From positions 1-64,000 of the forward strand of contig NZ_JAPWIJ010000013.1 of the NCBI RefSeq assembly GCF_027270735.1: DNA of 64,000 bases. Direction: 5' to 3'. This document shows positions 1-13,298 of the stretch, one piece after another; positions within the stretch are counted from its first letter, which is position 1, and the number at the start of each line of letters is the position of its first letter. The DNA is from Rhodococcus ruber (lineage in GTDB: Bacteria; Actinomycetota; Actinomycetes; Mycobacteriales; Mycobacteriaceae). A program made the translations under genes and the position numbers. The notes under the pieces were generated by a model that was not told the origin of the DNA, ran no database searches, and saw only the letters and a list, made by a program, of their open reading frames with translations.

Positions 1-2
1 GA

Positions 3-53
3 GCGGAAACGAGTCACACCTTCCACCTCGACGAACAACTCCAGTATCACTGA
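3..53 (+). CDS. Possible 3' end of an unidentified gene cut by the window edge
   Basis: A short open frame enters from the left edge and stops at a TGA at 51-53, encoding a tail ending in HLDEQLQYH. The other two plus frames stay open without looking protein-like, so this may be the C-terminus of a gene converging on the Nudix gene. Sixteen codons are too few to identify a family, and it could be chance. Confidence 0.25.
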   Translation, partial: AETSHTFHLDEQLQYH

Positions 54-86
54 GCAGAACCGACAAGCCGGCGAACGCCAGGTTCT

Positions 87-923
87 CTACAACCAGCCCA
101 GGACGGTCGACGGCGTCAACACCTGCACCGAATCGGGGAGGCGGTCGCGCAGTCCGCGGTCGGCCGTGACCAGCGCCGTCAGATCTCCGTCGAGTCGGGC
201 CTGATCGGCCAAGGTGTCGTCTCCGCTGCCGTTCGCAAGAATCGTCCGGGCACGCGGGTCGTTCACCACCGCTGTGCGGGCCTCGCCTTCGAGGACGGCG
301 TCGATTCGGGTGAGCCAGCCGTACTGGCCGCCGGGCAGTTCGACGGTCCGCGGCAGGGTCTCGGCAATCGAGGTGAGCAGTGCGCCGGTCGATCCGGCGC
401 GATCCTTCCACCAGCCGTTCGGTCGCGAACCGAGCACGTTGGCGGTGTCCAGCAGTACCCGCAGCGGCACGGTACGCAGCGCCGACCAGCTCGATGCGAA
501 CCCCGGGTGCAACGGGAGGTCGTCGACGGTCGATTCCGGTACCCAGCGCAGTTCGGTGCTCTCACCGTTGGGCACGGTGGTCAGTGGATGATCGGTATCG
601 GCGACGACGGTGGTGTACGACCAGCCGCTCGCGACACTCGCCGTGACCCGTTCGCTCCGAACGCACAGCTGCTCGGCAGTGATGCCGGCTTCCTCGTGCG
701 CCTCGCGTACGGCCGCGTGCTCGGTGCTCTCGTGAGAGTCACGGGCTCCGCCGGGCAGCGCCCACGTTCCACCCTGGTGGCTCCACAGCGCGCGGTGCTG
801 TAGCAGTACCAGCGGTTCTCCGGTGTTCGACGGTGCGCGGAGCAGCAGTCCGGCGGCCCCGTGCTTTCCCCAGTGGCGAGAACCGTCGTCACCGATCACC
901 CACCCGTCCCCGTCACCTCGCAT
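87..923 (-). CDS. mutT3: Nudix hydrolase fused to a PIN/NYN-like domain (MutT3-type)
   Basis: The N-terminal half is a Nudix hydrolase. The Nudix box is complete: G59, E65, R73-E74, E77-E78 and G80, so Mg-dependent hydrolysis of nucleoside diphosphate derivatives is expected. From about residue 155 a second domain starts with VLLDTANVLGSRPNGWW and ends near VTADRGLRDR, resembling the small PIN/NYN-like nuclease fold found as a separate protein in actinobacteria. The ATG at 923 is chosen, with GGTGG just upstream; an in-frame GTG at 932 would add three residues. The gene is divergent from glnX, as in mycobacteria, where the neighbour is mutT3. The symbol rests on position plus the Nudix box. 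The C-terminal domain makes it longer than the roughly 217 residues remembered for mycobacterial MutT3. Confidence 0.8.
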   Translation of the reverse strand: MRGDGDGWVIGDDGSRHWGKHGAAGLLLRAPSNTGEPLVLLQHRALWSHQGGTWALPGGARDSHESTEHAAVREAHEEAGITAEQLCVRSERVTASVASGWSYTTVVADTDHPLTTVPNGESTELRWVPESTVDDLPLHPGFASSWSALRTVPLRVLLDTANVLGSRPNGWWKDRAGSTGALLTSIAETLPRTVELPGGQYGWLTRIDAVLEGEARTAVVNDPRARTILANGSGDDTLADQARLDGDLTALVTADRGLRDRLPDSVQVLTPSTVLGWL

Positions 924-997
924 GCTCACCACCCTAGGGGAACGGTCCGCCGGTAGTGACTGTGCTGTAGTGGCTGCAGTACGGTCCGCCTGCTTAT

Positions 998-2310
998 ATG
1001 CTCGGTGACGTGATCGCGGCCGGCATTACCCCCTCCGCTGCCGTGCCTCCGACAACGGCCACTCCCGTCGGTGCCGTTGCCGGCAAGCCACCGGTTCGCT
1101 ACACGATGCGTTCGACGCCTGCGCGGTTGGTCGCGATGGGAACCGCGCTCGTGGTGTTGGCATTGACGGTCGGAAATCTGGCGTCCACGGCCGTCACCGA
1201 GCGGGTGGACACCTTGGGCACGCTGCTGGTGCGGACCGAACCGTTCGCGAACTCGGCGCAGAATCTGTACGGCGCACTGTCGGTGGCCGATTCCGCTGCC
1301 GCAACGGCGTTCATCGCCGGCGGTCTCGAACCGGCCGAGGTACGCGAGCGATACTCGCAGGCGCTCGGCGAGGCGTCGTCCGAACTGATCGCAGCCTCGG
1401 CCGGAGTGACCGAGAACGACGAGGCCACCAGCGCGGTACTGACGCAGATCGCCGCCGGACTGCCGGTGTACAGCGGGCTGGTCGAGACGGCCAGGGCCAA
1501 CAACCGAAGCGGAAACCCTGTGGGCGCGGCCTACCTCGGCGAGGCGTCGACCATGATGCAGACGAGTCTGCTGCCGCTGGCCGAGAAGTTGTACACCGAG
1601 CAGGCATCACGGGTGTCCGCCGATCAGGAACGGTTCACCAGCCCGCCGTTCTTCGCGATCGGGTCGGTGGTGTTCCTGCTGATGATGACCGGCCTGGCTC
1701 AGTGGTACCTCTCGCGAACCACGCGTCGAACGTTGAACGTCGGATTCCTCGGTGCCACGGCCGCTGTCGTCGGCCTGCTCGGCTGGATGCTGGTGGTGGG
1801 ACTGATCTCCTCGATCGCTACCGACCGCGCGCTCGATCGCGGTGTCGCTCCGCTCAAGTCGTACACGACGGGTTTCATCATGGCTCAGCAGGCCAGAGCG
1901 GACGAGACCCTCGATCTCGCGCGCCGCGGCGGCAGTCAGGATTACGGACAATCGTTCGACGCCAACGTCTCTCGCATGTCGGAGATGTTTCAGGGTGATA
2001 CCGCGGTGATCGACGCGCTGAACACATGGTCCGGCTCGCATGCCCGAATCGATTCCGCCCTCGAAGTCGGCGACTTCAACGGCGCAGTCGCCATCGCCAC
2101 CGGAACCTCGGAATCCGATTCGGCCGCCGCCTTCACTGCATTGGACAGTGTTCTGGTCGACGGAATAGAGAATGCACGAGCAGAACTACGGTCCAACATC
2201 GACCGCTCCGTTGGGGTGTTGTCCGGCTTGTCCAACGGTGCCTACGTGCTCACCGTCGTCGCCTCGGTGGCGTTCGGCGTCGGCCTGTTCCCGAGGCTGC
2301 GTGAGTACCT

Positions 2311-2314
<4 letters not shown>
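998..2314 (+). CDS. glnX: GlnX-type membrane sensor of the GlnH-PknG pathway
   Basis: This 438-residue membrane protein has four predicted helices, near residues 45-65, 215-237, 248-275 and 412-433. They flank two extracytoplasmic alpha-helical segments like chemoreceptor-type sensors. In mycobacteria GlnX links the periplasmic binding protein GlnH to the kinase PknG, and the same three genes follow here in one operon. The stop overlaps the glnH start as GTGA. The true start may be the GTG at 1010: a TATGCT element at 997-1002 lies seven bases before it, which would give a leaderless message, and no Shine-Dalgarno precedes the ATG at 998. Function is inferred from synteny and topology. Confidence 0.85.
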
Positions 2315-6905
<4,591 letters not shown>

Positions 6906-6909
<4 letters not shown>

Positions 6910-9032
6910 GATTCGCTGTTCTCCTTGGCTGCGTTGGCAATGCCCTGTGCCTGAATAGCCGTGATGGCAACGGTATTGACGATGTCCTCGACGAGTGCGC
7001 CGCGCGAGAGGTCGTTGACGGGCTTGCGCAGGCCCTGCAGAACCGGCCCGACGGCGACGGCACCGGCGCTGCGCTGGACGGCCTTGTAGGTGTTGTTGCC
7101 GGTATTGAGATCCGGGAAGATGAACACCGTTGCACGGCCGGCCACCTCGGAGTCGGGCAGCTTCGACGCGGCGACGGACGGCTCGATCGCCGCGTCGTAC
7201 TGGATCGGACCTTCCACGAGCAGTTCCGGATTTCGTTCGCGCACAATCGCAGTAGCTTGTCGGACCTTGTCCACGTCGGCCCCGGAACCGGATTCTCCGG
7301 TGGAGTAGGACAGCATCGCCACCCGCGGCTCGATGCCGAACTGGGCCGCCGTCTGTGCCGAGGACACGGCGATGTCGGCGAGCTGCTCGGCCGTCGGGTC
7401 CGGCACGACGGCGCAGTCGCCGTAGGCGAGTACACGATCGGACAGGCACATCAGGAAGATCGACGACACCGTCGACACGCCCTCGGTGGTCTTGATGATC
7501 TCGAACGACGGCTTGATGGTGTGCGCGGTGGTGTGCGCCGCGCCCGAGACCATGCCGTCGGCGATTCCCTTGTGCACCATCATCGTTCCGAAGTACGAGA
7601 TGTCGGCCATGATCTCGCGGGCGCGCTCGATCGTCATGCCCTTGTGCTTGCGCAGTTCGGTGTATTCGACCGCGAAATCCTCGGTGTACTCGCAGTTGTT
7701 GGGATCGAGCACAGTGGCTTTGTCCAGGTCGACACCCAGTTCCGACGCGCGTCGGCGAACAGGACCCTCCTCGCCGAGGATCGTGAGGTCCGCAACCTGA
7801 CGCTGCAGCAGTCGGCCGGCAGCCCGAAGGATGCGATCGTCGCCGCCCTCGGGCAGGACGATGTGCTTGCGGTCGGCGCGTGCCCGGTGGATCAGCTGGT
7901 ACTCGAACATCTGCGGGGTCGTGATGGTGGGGATGGCGATGTCGAGCCGTCCCAGAAGGGTTTTCGCGTCCACTCGCTGTTCCATCAACCCCAGTGCGGT
8001 GTCGACCTTGCGTTGCGATCCCACCGCGACACGGCCCCTGGTCTGCGCCGCGGCGGAGGCGGTGTCGAAGGTGCCGAGATCGGTGGTGAGGATCGGTAGC
8101 CGGGGGCCGAGTCCCGCCACCAGACGTGCGATGGCCGGATGGGGCTCGATGCCGCCGTTCATGATGATGCCGGCCAGCGACGGAAAGCCTTCGGCCTCAT
8201 GGGCATTGACCAGTGCGAGAAGTACGTCCGATCGGTCCGCAGGCGCGATGACGACGACGCCTTCGGTGAGGCGCTCGAGGATGTGCTCGGCTGTCATACC
8301 ACCTACCATGACCCGCAACGCTTCTCGCTGCAGCAGCGACGAGTCACCACTATAGAGGGTGCCGTCGACGGCGTCGAGCAGCTCGGCCATGGTCGGGGCG
8401 ACGAGGAGAGGGATCTCCGGCAGGCTCCACGCAGGCACCCCGACCGAGGCCAACGCATCGGTGACCGCATCGAGATCGTCGGGGGCACAACGGTTTGCTA
8501 CGATCGCGGCCAGATGAGCGTGATGCTGGCGTAGTTCGGCCTGGCACAGGGCAGCCAACTGCGCGATCTCGTCGGGTGTGCGGTCGGATCCACGCAGTGC
8601 GAGCAGCACCGGGGCACCGAGATTGACGGCGATTCGGGCGTTGAAGCCGAGCTCACTGGGGCTGCCGACATCGGTGTAGTCGCTGCCCACGATCACCACG
8701 GCGTCGCACTGAGCAGCAACCTCGTGATAGCGATTGACGATCTCGCTGAGCGCTGCATCCTGATCGGTGTGCACCTGCTCGTACGTGACGCCGAGCGACT
8801 GCTCGTACGTCAGATCTGCGGTGGTGTGCTCGACGAGAAGTTCCAGAATGTAATCGGGCTCGTCCGTGGAGCGAGCGATGGGCCGAAACACCCCAACCCG
8901 GGCGGCCGTCGCGGCGAGCATCTGCAGCACACCCAACGCAATGGTGGACTTGCCGGAGTCTCCTTCCGGTGACGCGACATAGATGCTGGAGGGATACATG
9001 TCCGACGCGTCGGTGCCGCTGGGCTCAGCCAT
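6906..9032 (-). CDS. pta: Phosphate acetyltransferase
   Basis: Pta converts acetyl-CoA and phosphate to acetyl phosphate. The 708-residue product is the long three-part form: an N-terminal P-loop-like domain with GDSGKST, a central DRTGG-type regulatory domain, and a C-terminal catalytic domain opening with [16 protein letters not shown]. tuberculosis Pta is of similar length. The ATG at 9032 begins [11 protein letters not shown]; the frame remains open further upstream but overlaps the divergent gene at 9094, so the internal start is used. It is co-transcribed with ackA. The 61-base gap to the divergent nitroreductase-like gene must hold both promoters. Confidence 0.95.
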
Positions 9033-9058
9033 GCCCGCCAGCCTAGTGGGTTGGGGTG

Positions 9059-9088
9059 TTGACACCGGGCGCGGTCGGGTTGTCCTAT
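9059..9088 (+). promoter_or_regulatory. Candidate promoter giving a leaderless F420-nitroreductase mRNA
   Basis: TTGACA at 9059-9064 is followed after 18 bases by TCCTAT at 9083-9088. Transcription would start about six bases later, at or beside the ATG at 9094, and no Shine-Dalgarno is present there. Leaderless messages are common in this group. Confidence 0.4.
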
Positions 9089-9093
9089 GAACC

Positions 9094-9606
9094 ATGGCCG
9101 ATTCACCGTTCCCGGACGTGCGCTGGGGCAGCGAGACCTCGTTCATCCGCAAGCCCGCCGTCAAGTTCGCGTCGACCAAGCCCGGTTCCTGGGTGATCAG
9201 GAATCTCGCGGGCGTCGACCGCTGGTTGTTGACCAAATCCGACGGCCGGTTCACCGTCCTCGGACCCATTGCGGCACCGGTGGTGTTGTTGACCACCACC
9301 GGCCGCAAATCCGGCAAGCCTAGGACGAGCCCGCTGCTCTACTACCGGGAGCGCGACAAGATCTATGTCGTCGGATCCAATTTCGGTCAGCAACATCACC
9401 CGGCATGGACGTCCAACCTCCTCGCCGATCCGAAGGCCGTGGTGGCCATCGGCGGCAAGAAGATTCCGGTGACGGCCACCAGAATCACCGGAGACGAAAA
9501 GGCTCGCATCTACCGGCAGTTCGACGCGATGGTCGAGGTGTACGGAGAGTACGAGACCAGGACCGACCGCGACATGCGACTGTTCGCACTCGCGGCCGAT
9601 CTCTAG
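9094..9606 (+). CDS. F420-dependent nitroreductase-family protein (Ddn-like)
   Basis: This 170-residue protein belongs to the deazaflavin-dependent nitroreductase family. It shows the characteristic core VLLTTTGRKSGKPRTSPLLY, then YYRERDKIYVVGSNFG and HHPAWTSNLLADP. Members use reduced F420 made by Fgd to reduce quinones or nitro compounds, and fgd lies directly downstream, converging on this gene with only 12 bases between the stops. The natural substrate cannot be read from the sequence. The ATG at 9094 appears leaderless. Confidence 0.88.
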   Translation: MADSPFPDVRWGSETSFIRKPAVKFASTKPGSWVIRNLAGVDRWLLTKSDGRFTVLGPIAAPVVLLTTTGRKSGKPRTSPLLYYRERDKIYVVGSNFGQQHHPAWTSNLLADPKAVVAIGGKKIPVTATRITGDEKARIYRQFDAMVEVYGEYETRTDRDMRLFALAADL

Positions 9607-9618
9607 CCTCTCGGGAAA

Positions 9619-10632
9619 TCAGCCGAGCTTGCGCAGGCGCGGCGCAAGGTCTTTCTCGAAGAGTTCGAGGAACCGCTTCTGATCGTGACCCGGAGCGTGG
9701 AACACCAAGTGGTTCAGGCCGGCGTCGGTGTACTGCTTGACCTTCTCCACGGCCTCGTCCGGGTCCGACGCGACGATCCACCGCTTGGCGACCTGCTCGA
9801 TAGGCAGCTCGTCGGCTGCTTTCTCCATCTCGATCGGGTCGTCGATCGAATGCTTCTGCTCGGGCGTCAGCGACAACGGGGCCCAGAAGCGGCAATTCTC
9901 CAGCGCCAGTTCGGGATCGGTGTCGTAGCTGATCTTGATCTCGATCATCTTGTCGATCTCACCGGCGTCGCGCTCGGCCTTGCCCGCGCCCTCTTCCACG
10001 GCCGGAAGCAGCTTGTCGGTGTAGAGCTCCATGCCCTTGCCCGAGGTGCAGATGAAACCGTCGCCCGCGCGTCCTGCATACCGCGCGACGACGGGTCCGC
10101 CGGCCGCAATGTAGACGGGAATGCCACCTTCGGGGACGTCGTAGATCGACGCTCCCTTGGTGGTGTAGTACTCGCCCTCGAAGTCGACGCGGTCGCCGAG
10201 CCAGAGCTCGCGCATCAAGCGCACCGACTCCCGCAGCCGCGCAAATCGTTCCTTGAACTCCGGCCATTCGCCGGTGAACCCGGTCGCGATCTCGTTGAGC
10301 GCCTCGCCGGTACCGACACCCAGCATGATGCGTCCGGGATACAGGCAGCCCATCGTCGCGAATGCCTGGGCGATGACCGACGGGTTGTAGCGGAACGTCG
10401 GCGTGAGCACCGAGGTACCGAGCTGAATCGTGTTCGTCCGCTCACCGACGGCAGTCATCCAGGCGAGCGAGAACGGCGCATGCCCGCCCTCGTGCCGCCA
10501 CGGCTGGAAATGGTCGCTGACCGTCGCGGAGTCCATTCCGTGCTGCTCGGCGAGAACACCGAGCTCCACCAACTCGCGCGGCCCGAACTGCTCCGCCGAT
10601 GCCTTGTATCCGAGCTTGAGACCCTGCGCCAC
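9619..10632 (-). CDS. fgd: F420-dependent glucose-6-phosphate dehydrogenase
   Basis: Fgd oxidises glucose 6-phosphate with F420 and is the main source of F420H2 in mycobacteria and relatives. The 337-residue product is a luciferase-fold enzyme that aligns closely with the 336-residue M. tuberculosis Fgd1, including Asp40, His41 and Glu110, the counterparts of catalytic Asp39, His40 and Glu109. It starts at GTG 10632 with AGGAG six bases upstream. In M. tuberculosis fgd1 lies beside pta-ackA, as here. The adjacent Ddn-like gene, and other luciferase-like genes in the window, may draw on this F420H2. Confidence 0.96.
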   Translation of the reverse strand: MAQGLKLGYKASAEQFGPRELVELGVLAEQHGMDSATVSDHFQPWRHEGGHAPFSLAWMTAVGERTNTIQLGTSVLTPTFRYNPSVIAQAFATMGCLYPGRIMLGVGTGEALNEIATGFTGEWPEFKERFARLRESVRLMRELWLGDRVDFEGEYYTTKGASIYDVPEGGIPVYIAAGGPVVARYAGRAGDGFICTSGKGMELYTDKLLPAVEEGAGKAERDAGEIDKMIEIKISYDTDPELALENCRFWAPLSLTPEQKHSIDDPIEMEKAADELPIEQVAKRWIVASDPDEAVEKVKQYTDAGLNHLVFHAPGHDQKRFLELFEKDLAPRLRKLG

Positions 10633-10696
10633 GCCGAACTCCTGTCGTTGGTCGTCCTAGTTCTTCGATTGTGCACCCGAGGTGGATGGCCTCGCG

Positions 10697-11029
10697 CTAC
10701 TGGATCCCCAGAACTGTGACGACCGCAGCGAGTACAGCCACCGCACCGATACCGATCGCGAAGATCCACAGGTCTCGAGACTCCGGCATCGGTGCACCGT
10801 TCTCGAGGGCATCGCGAACACGCATCCAGCGCCGCAGGCCGATGATCGGTGCCGCGGCGGCGAGTGCGATCAGAATCAGACCGAGTGCCGTGCGAACCCA
10901 CCCGGTACTGAAATCGGGAACCAGATGGACGATCGCGATACCGCCGGCCAGGAGCCCGAGTGAGGTCCGCAGCCACGCGAGAAAGGTGCGTTCGCTGGCG
11001 AGCGTGAACCGCTCGTCGGGGCGCGTCAC
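10697..11029 (-). CDS. DUF202 small membrane protein
   Basis: The 110-residue product has the DUF202 N-terminal signature RTFLAWLRTSLGLLAGG and three predicted membrane helices, at about 20-38, 45-63 and 88-107. DUF202 proteins (YidH-like) are inner-membrane proteins of unknown function. The GTG start at 11029 overlaps the stop of the small upstream ORF as GTGA, so the two are probably translated together. It lies 64 bases upstream of fgd on the same strand. Confidence 0.85.
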   Translation of the reverse strand: MTRPDERFTLASERTFLAWLRTSLGLLAGGIAIVHLVPDFSTGWVRTALGLILIALAAAAPIIGLRRWMRVRDALENGAPMPESRDLWIFAIGIGAVAVLAAVVTVLGIQ

Positions 11030-11238
11030 TGCCGTGCGGCCATGCGCTCGCGAATCAGATGGGCAACCAGTTCAGGATCATCGGGGGTGAAAACCGGCGA
11101 GATGCGGCGGATAGTCAGCACCACTGCAGTGTCCTTCTTGGGACGCATCACGTCCAGCGGAAGCCACTGATCTACTGTCGACGCGCCCCACAGCCGCCAC
11201 CGACCGTTCCAGTTGCCGGGAACGCTAGGTGTAGCCAG
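11026..11238 (-). CDS. Small protein coupled to DUF202, non-canonical start
   Basis: The frame encodes about 70 residues: it reads PGNWNGRWRLWG, then QWLPLDVMRPKKDT and PVFTPDDPELVAHLIRERM. Composition and codon use look coding, and its TGA overlaps the DUF202 GTG as GTGA, which is strong support for a real gene. There is no ATG, GTG or TTG between the preceding in-frame stop and the conserved-looking part. A CTG at 11238 has GGCAGGG five bases upstream and is the best candidate start; the first standard start would remove the N-terminal half. The family is not recognised. A sequencing error or mutated start codon is the alternative. Confidence 0.45.
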   Translation of the reverse strand: MATPSVPGNWNGRWRLWGASTVDQWLPLDVMRPKKDTAVVLTIRRISPVFTPDDPELVAHLIRERMAARQ

Positions 11239-11262
11239 ATATGCCCTGCCGGGGGTTCCGGG

Positions 11263-11751
11263 TCAGAATCCGAAGAATGAGCCGGTGGGGAGGCAGACGG
11301 AACCGGTGCAGCCCGGCGCTTCTGGTACGACCGGGACGACGAGTGTTGTCGGTTCGCGGTAGCTGTCGTCTCCGGTGTTGAACTTCGTGCCGTCCAGAAC
11401 GCCGCCCGAGTTCTGAAAGCAGACCCAGTCGATGGTGTAGGTGCCGGCAGGCACGGTCGTGTCCACGACCGTGATGGTGTTGGGTGTGGCGGTCGATGCG
11501 TAGGCGCTGCCGACCAGTACGAAGTTGCCTTCACTGACGACGCTGTTGTCGACCATCATGCAGTAAGCCGGCGCGGTTTCTCCCGTGGCGGTGAAGGTTC
11601 CAGTGACGGTACTGCTCCCGCCGCCGGGGTTGGGTGTCGTAACGAACACGGCGGTGACGTCACCGGGTGCCGCTGAGGCCGGCGCGGCGGCGAGTAGAAC
11701 GAGGGGTATCGCGGATGCCACGGCGAGGGCTGCGGTCAAAGATCTGCGCAT
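11263..11751 (-). CDS. Secreted protein of unknown function
   Basis: The 162-residue product starts MRRSLTAALAVASAIPLVLL and has a Sec signal peptide ending near ASAAP at residue 26-28. The mature part is rich in Thr, Val and Gly and beta-like. It contains four cysteines (CMMV, VCFQ and the pair in GCTGSVC), suggesting disulfides outside the membrane. The ATG at 11751 is chosen because it begins the signal peptide, although the frame is open to 11913. It stands alone on the minus strand, with its end 25 bases before the small DUF202-linked ORF. No family is recognised. Confidence 0.7.
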   Translation of the reverse strand: MRRSLTAALAVASAIPLVLLAAAPASAAPGDVTAVFVTTPNPGGGSSTVTGTFTATGETAPAYCMMVDNSVVSEGNFVLVGSAYASTATPNTITVVDTTVPAGTYTIDWVCFQNSGGVLDGTKFNTGDDSYREPTTLVVPVVPEAPGCTGSVCLPTGSFFGF

Positions 11752-11952
11752 CTGATCGGCTGCTTTCCGGTTCGTACGGTCCCCGACCGTCGGGGCTGAT
11801 TTTGTCAGACGCGCCGGCGGTGGGGTGCGGTTTTCGCAAGCGATTCGCCGGTTGTTCGCCAGGTCGCGAGAAGGTGGACGGAGCGGGCGAGTGTCGTTCA
11901 GTGGGGGCAGCACTGCCTGTCGAGGTCGGGTGTGACAGGTCGCGGCTTAAGC

Positions 11953-12007
11953 TGTACCTTTCGGTACAGACTGTACCTATCAGTACAACTTGAGCCGTTC
12001 GGTACAC
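11953..12007 (+). promoter_or_regulatory. Tandem TetR-type operators upstream of the DUF1348-tetR operon
   Basis: Two inverted repeats with four-base spacers lie 19 bases centre to centre: TGTACCTTTCGGTACA at 11953-11968 (perfect arms) and TGTACCTATCAGTACA at 11972-11987 (one arm position differs). A further half-site CGGTACAC follows near 12000-12007. The TetR gene at 12496 is the obvious candidate to bind them and regulate its own operon. Confidence 0.7.
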
Positions 12008-12028
12008 ATCTGCCCTCGAGGAGCCCTG

Positions 12029-12496
12029 ATGTCTCGTCCTCCGCTTCCGCCGTTCACCGAGGCCACGGCCATCCAGAAGGTCCGCGCCGCCGAAGATGCC
12101 TGGAACACCCGCGACCCCGAGCGCATCTCCCTCGCGTACAGCGGAGACAGCTGGTGGCGTAATCGCTCGACCTTCGTTCACGGCCGCGCCGCGATCGTCG
12201 AGTTCCTCACCGACAAGTGGGACCGTGAACTCGACTACCGGCTCATCAAAGAGCTATGGGCGTACACAGGCGACGTCATCGCCGTCCGCTTTGCCTACGA
12301 GTATCGCGACGTCGTCGGCCAATGGTTCCGCGCCTATGGCAACGAGAACTGGCAGTTCGACAAAGACGGCCTGATGACCCACCGCCACGCGAGCATCAAC
12401 GACGTCGCGATCGCGGAGTCCGATCGCAAGTTCCTCTGGGGCGCACCCGGCCCCCGTCCGGCCGACCACCCCGGCCTGAGCGACCTCGGACTGTAG
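12029..12496 (+). CDS. DUF1348 / NTF2-like protein
   Basis: The 155-residue product matches the DUF1348 group of the NTF2/SnoaL fold: [49 protein letters not shown] and [14 protein letters not shown]. These small cone-shaped proteins are of unknown function and often sit beside TetR regulators. The ATG at 12029 has CGAGGAG about six bases upstream; an upstream in-frame start at 11990 lies inside the operator region and is less likely. The stop overlaps the tetR GTG by one base (TAGTG), so the two form an operon behind the tandem operators. Confidence 0.9.
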   Translation: MSRPPLPPFTEATAIQKVRAAEDAWNTRDPERISLAYSGDSWWRNRSTFVHGRAAIVEFLTDKWDRELDYRLIKELWAYTGDVIAVRFAYEYRDVVGQWFRAYGNENWQFDKDGLMTHRHASINDVAIAESDRKFLWGAPGPRPADHPGLSDLGL

Positions 12497-13062
12497 TGGC
12501 CCGAACTGTCCTCGAGCGCTCGGATGCGGTTCGCGCCCTCGCCGATGTGTTCCGCAAGCGAGGTTTCGAAGGCGGCTCGCTGTCGGTCATCCAGCAGGAG
12601 ACCGGGCTCGGCCGCGGCAGCCTCTACCACTTCTTTCCCGAGGGAAAGACGGACATGGCCCGCGCAGTCCTCGACCAGGTGGCCGAGTGGTTCGAGGAAC
12701 AGGTCTTCGAACCACTGCGCACCACCGAGAACGCCACGAACGCGGTAGAGGCGATGTCGCGAAAGGTGGCCGACTACTTCATGTCCCGCGAAAGCGTGTG
12801 CCTGTTCGCGGCAATCACTCTTGGCCAGGAGAAGGAAACCTTCGCCGACGCGGTCCGAGGCTACTTCACGGACTGGGTCGACGCTCTCGCCGACGTACTG
12901 CAACGCGGCGGGCTCTCTACCCAGGAGGCGACAGACCGTGCTCTCGACGCGGTTGCGGCGATCCAGGGCGGGCTGATCCTGGCCCGTGCCTTCGGCGACG
13001 ACTCGATCATCCTGCGGATTATCGACCGCACCCAGCAGCACCTGCTCGCCCCCGCTCCCTGA
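12496..13062 (+). CDS. TetR-family transcriptional regulator
   Basis: The 188-residue product has a typical TetR N-terminus: ALADVFRKRGFEGGSLSVI, then the helix-turn-helix GLGRGSLYHFFPEGKTDM. A C-terminal ligand and dimer domain follows, like the YxaF/LmrA subgroup. The GTG start at 12496 shares its first base with the preceding TAG. It probably represses its own operon through the inverted repeats at 11953-11987. The inducer is unknown. Confidence 0.92.
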   Translation: MARTVLERSDAVRALADVFRKRGFEGGSLSVIQQETGLGRGSLYHFFPEGKTDMARAVLDQVAEWFEEQVFEPLRTTENATNAVEAMSRKVADYFMSRESVCLFAAITLGQEKETFADAVRGYFTDWVDALADVLQRGGLSTQEATDRALDAVAAIQGGLILARAFGDDSIILRIIDRTQQHLLAPAP

Positions 13063-13226
13063 GCGGGCTCCAGCGGTAGACCCACCCGCCGTCCCCGCGG
13101 ACACTCCGCGCGACCGATCGCCGGCATCGCCGCGTTCGGCGAACCGTCGTGGCCGAGCCGTCCACTCCTACCGACAGGCAAAGATCAATCGCCGGTGTCG
13201 CCGTTCGTAATGGCGGGTTTCAGAAC

Positions 13227-13249
13227 TTGTCGGCACCCTCCGATACTGT
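13227..13249 (+). promoter_or_regulatory. PafBC-type (RecA-independent damage) promoter of DUF222 gene
   Basis: TTGTCGGCA, eight bases, then TACTGT. This matches the mycobacterial RecA-NDp consensus (TTGTCRGTG, eight bases, TAnnnT), recognised with PafBC after DNA damage, except for the last two bases of the first block. Transcription would begin near 13256, about 43 bases before the ATG. Confidence 0.6.
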
Positions 13250-13258
13250 TCTTTCAGT

Positions 13259-13274
13259 TCGAACATGCGTTCTT
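13259..13274 (+). promoter_or_regulatory. LexA (SOS) box of DUF222 gene
   Basis: TCGAACATGCGTTCTT contains the GAAC-N4-GTTC core of the actinobacterial SOS box (TCGAAC-N4-GTTCGA) with a half-perfect flank. It lies just downstream of the predicted transcription start, where bound LexA would block initiation. The core is the exact reverse complement of the box at the second DUF222 gene. Confidence 0.65.
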
Positions 13275-13298
13275 GTTTCGGCTCACCGGGGGGTGAAA

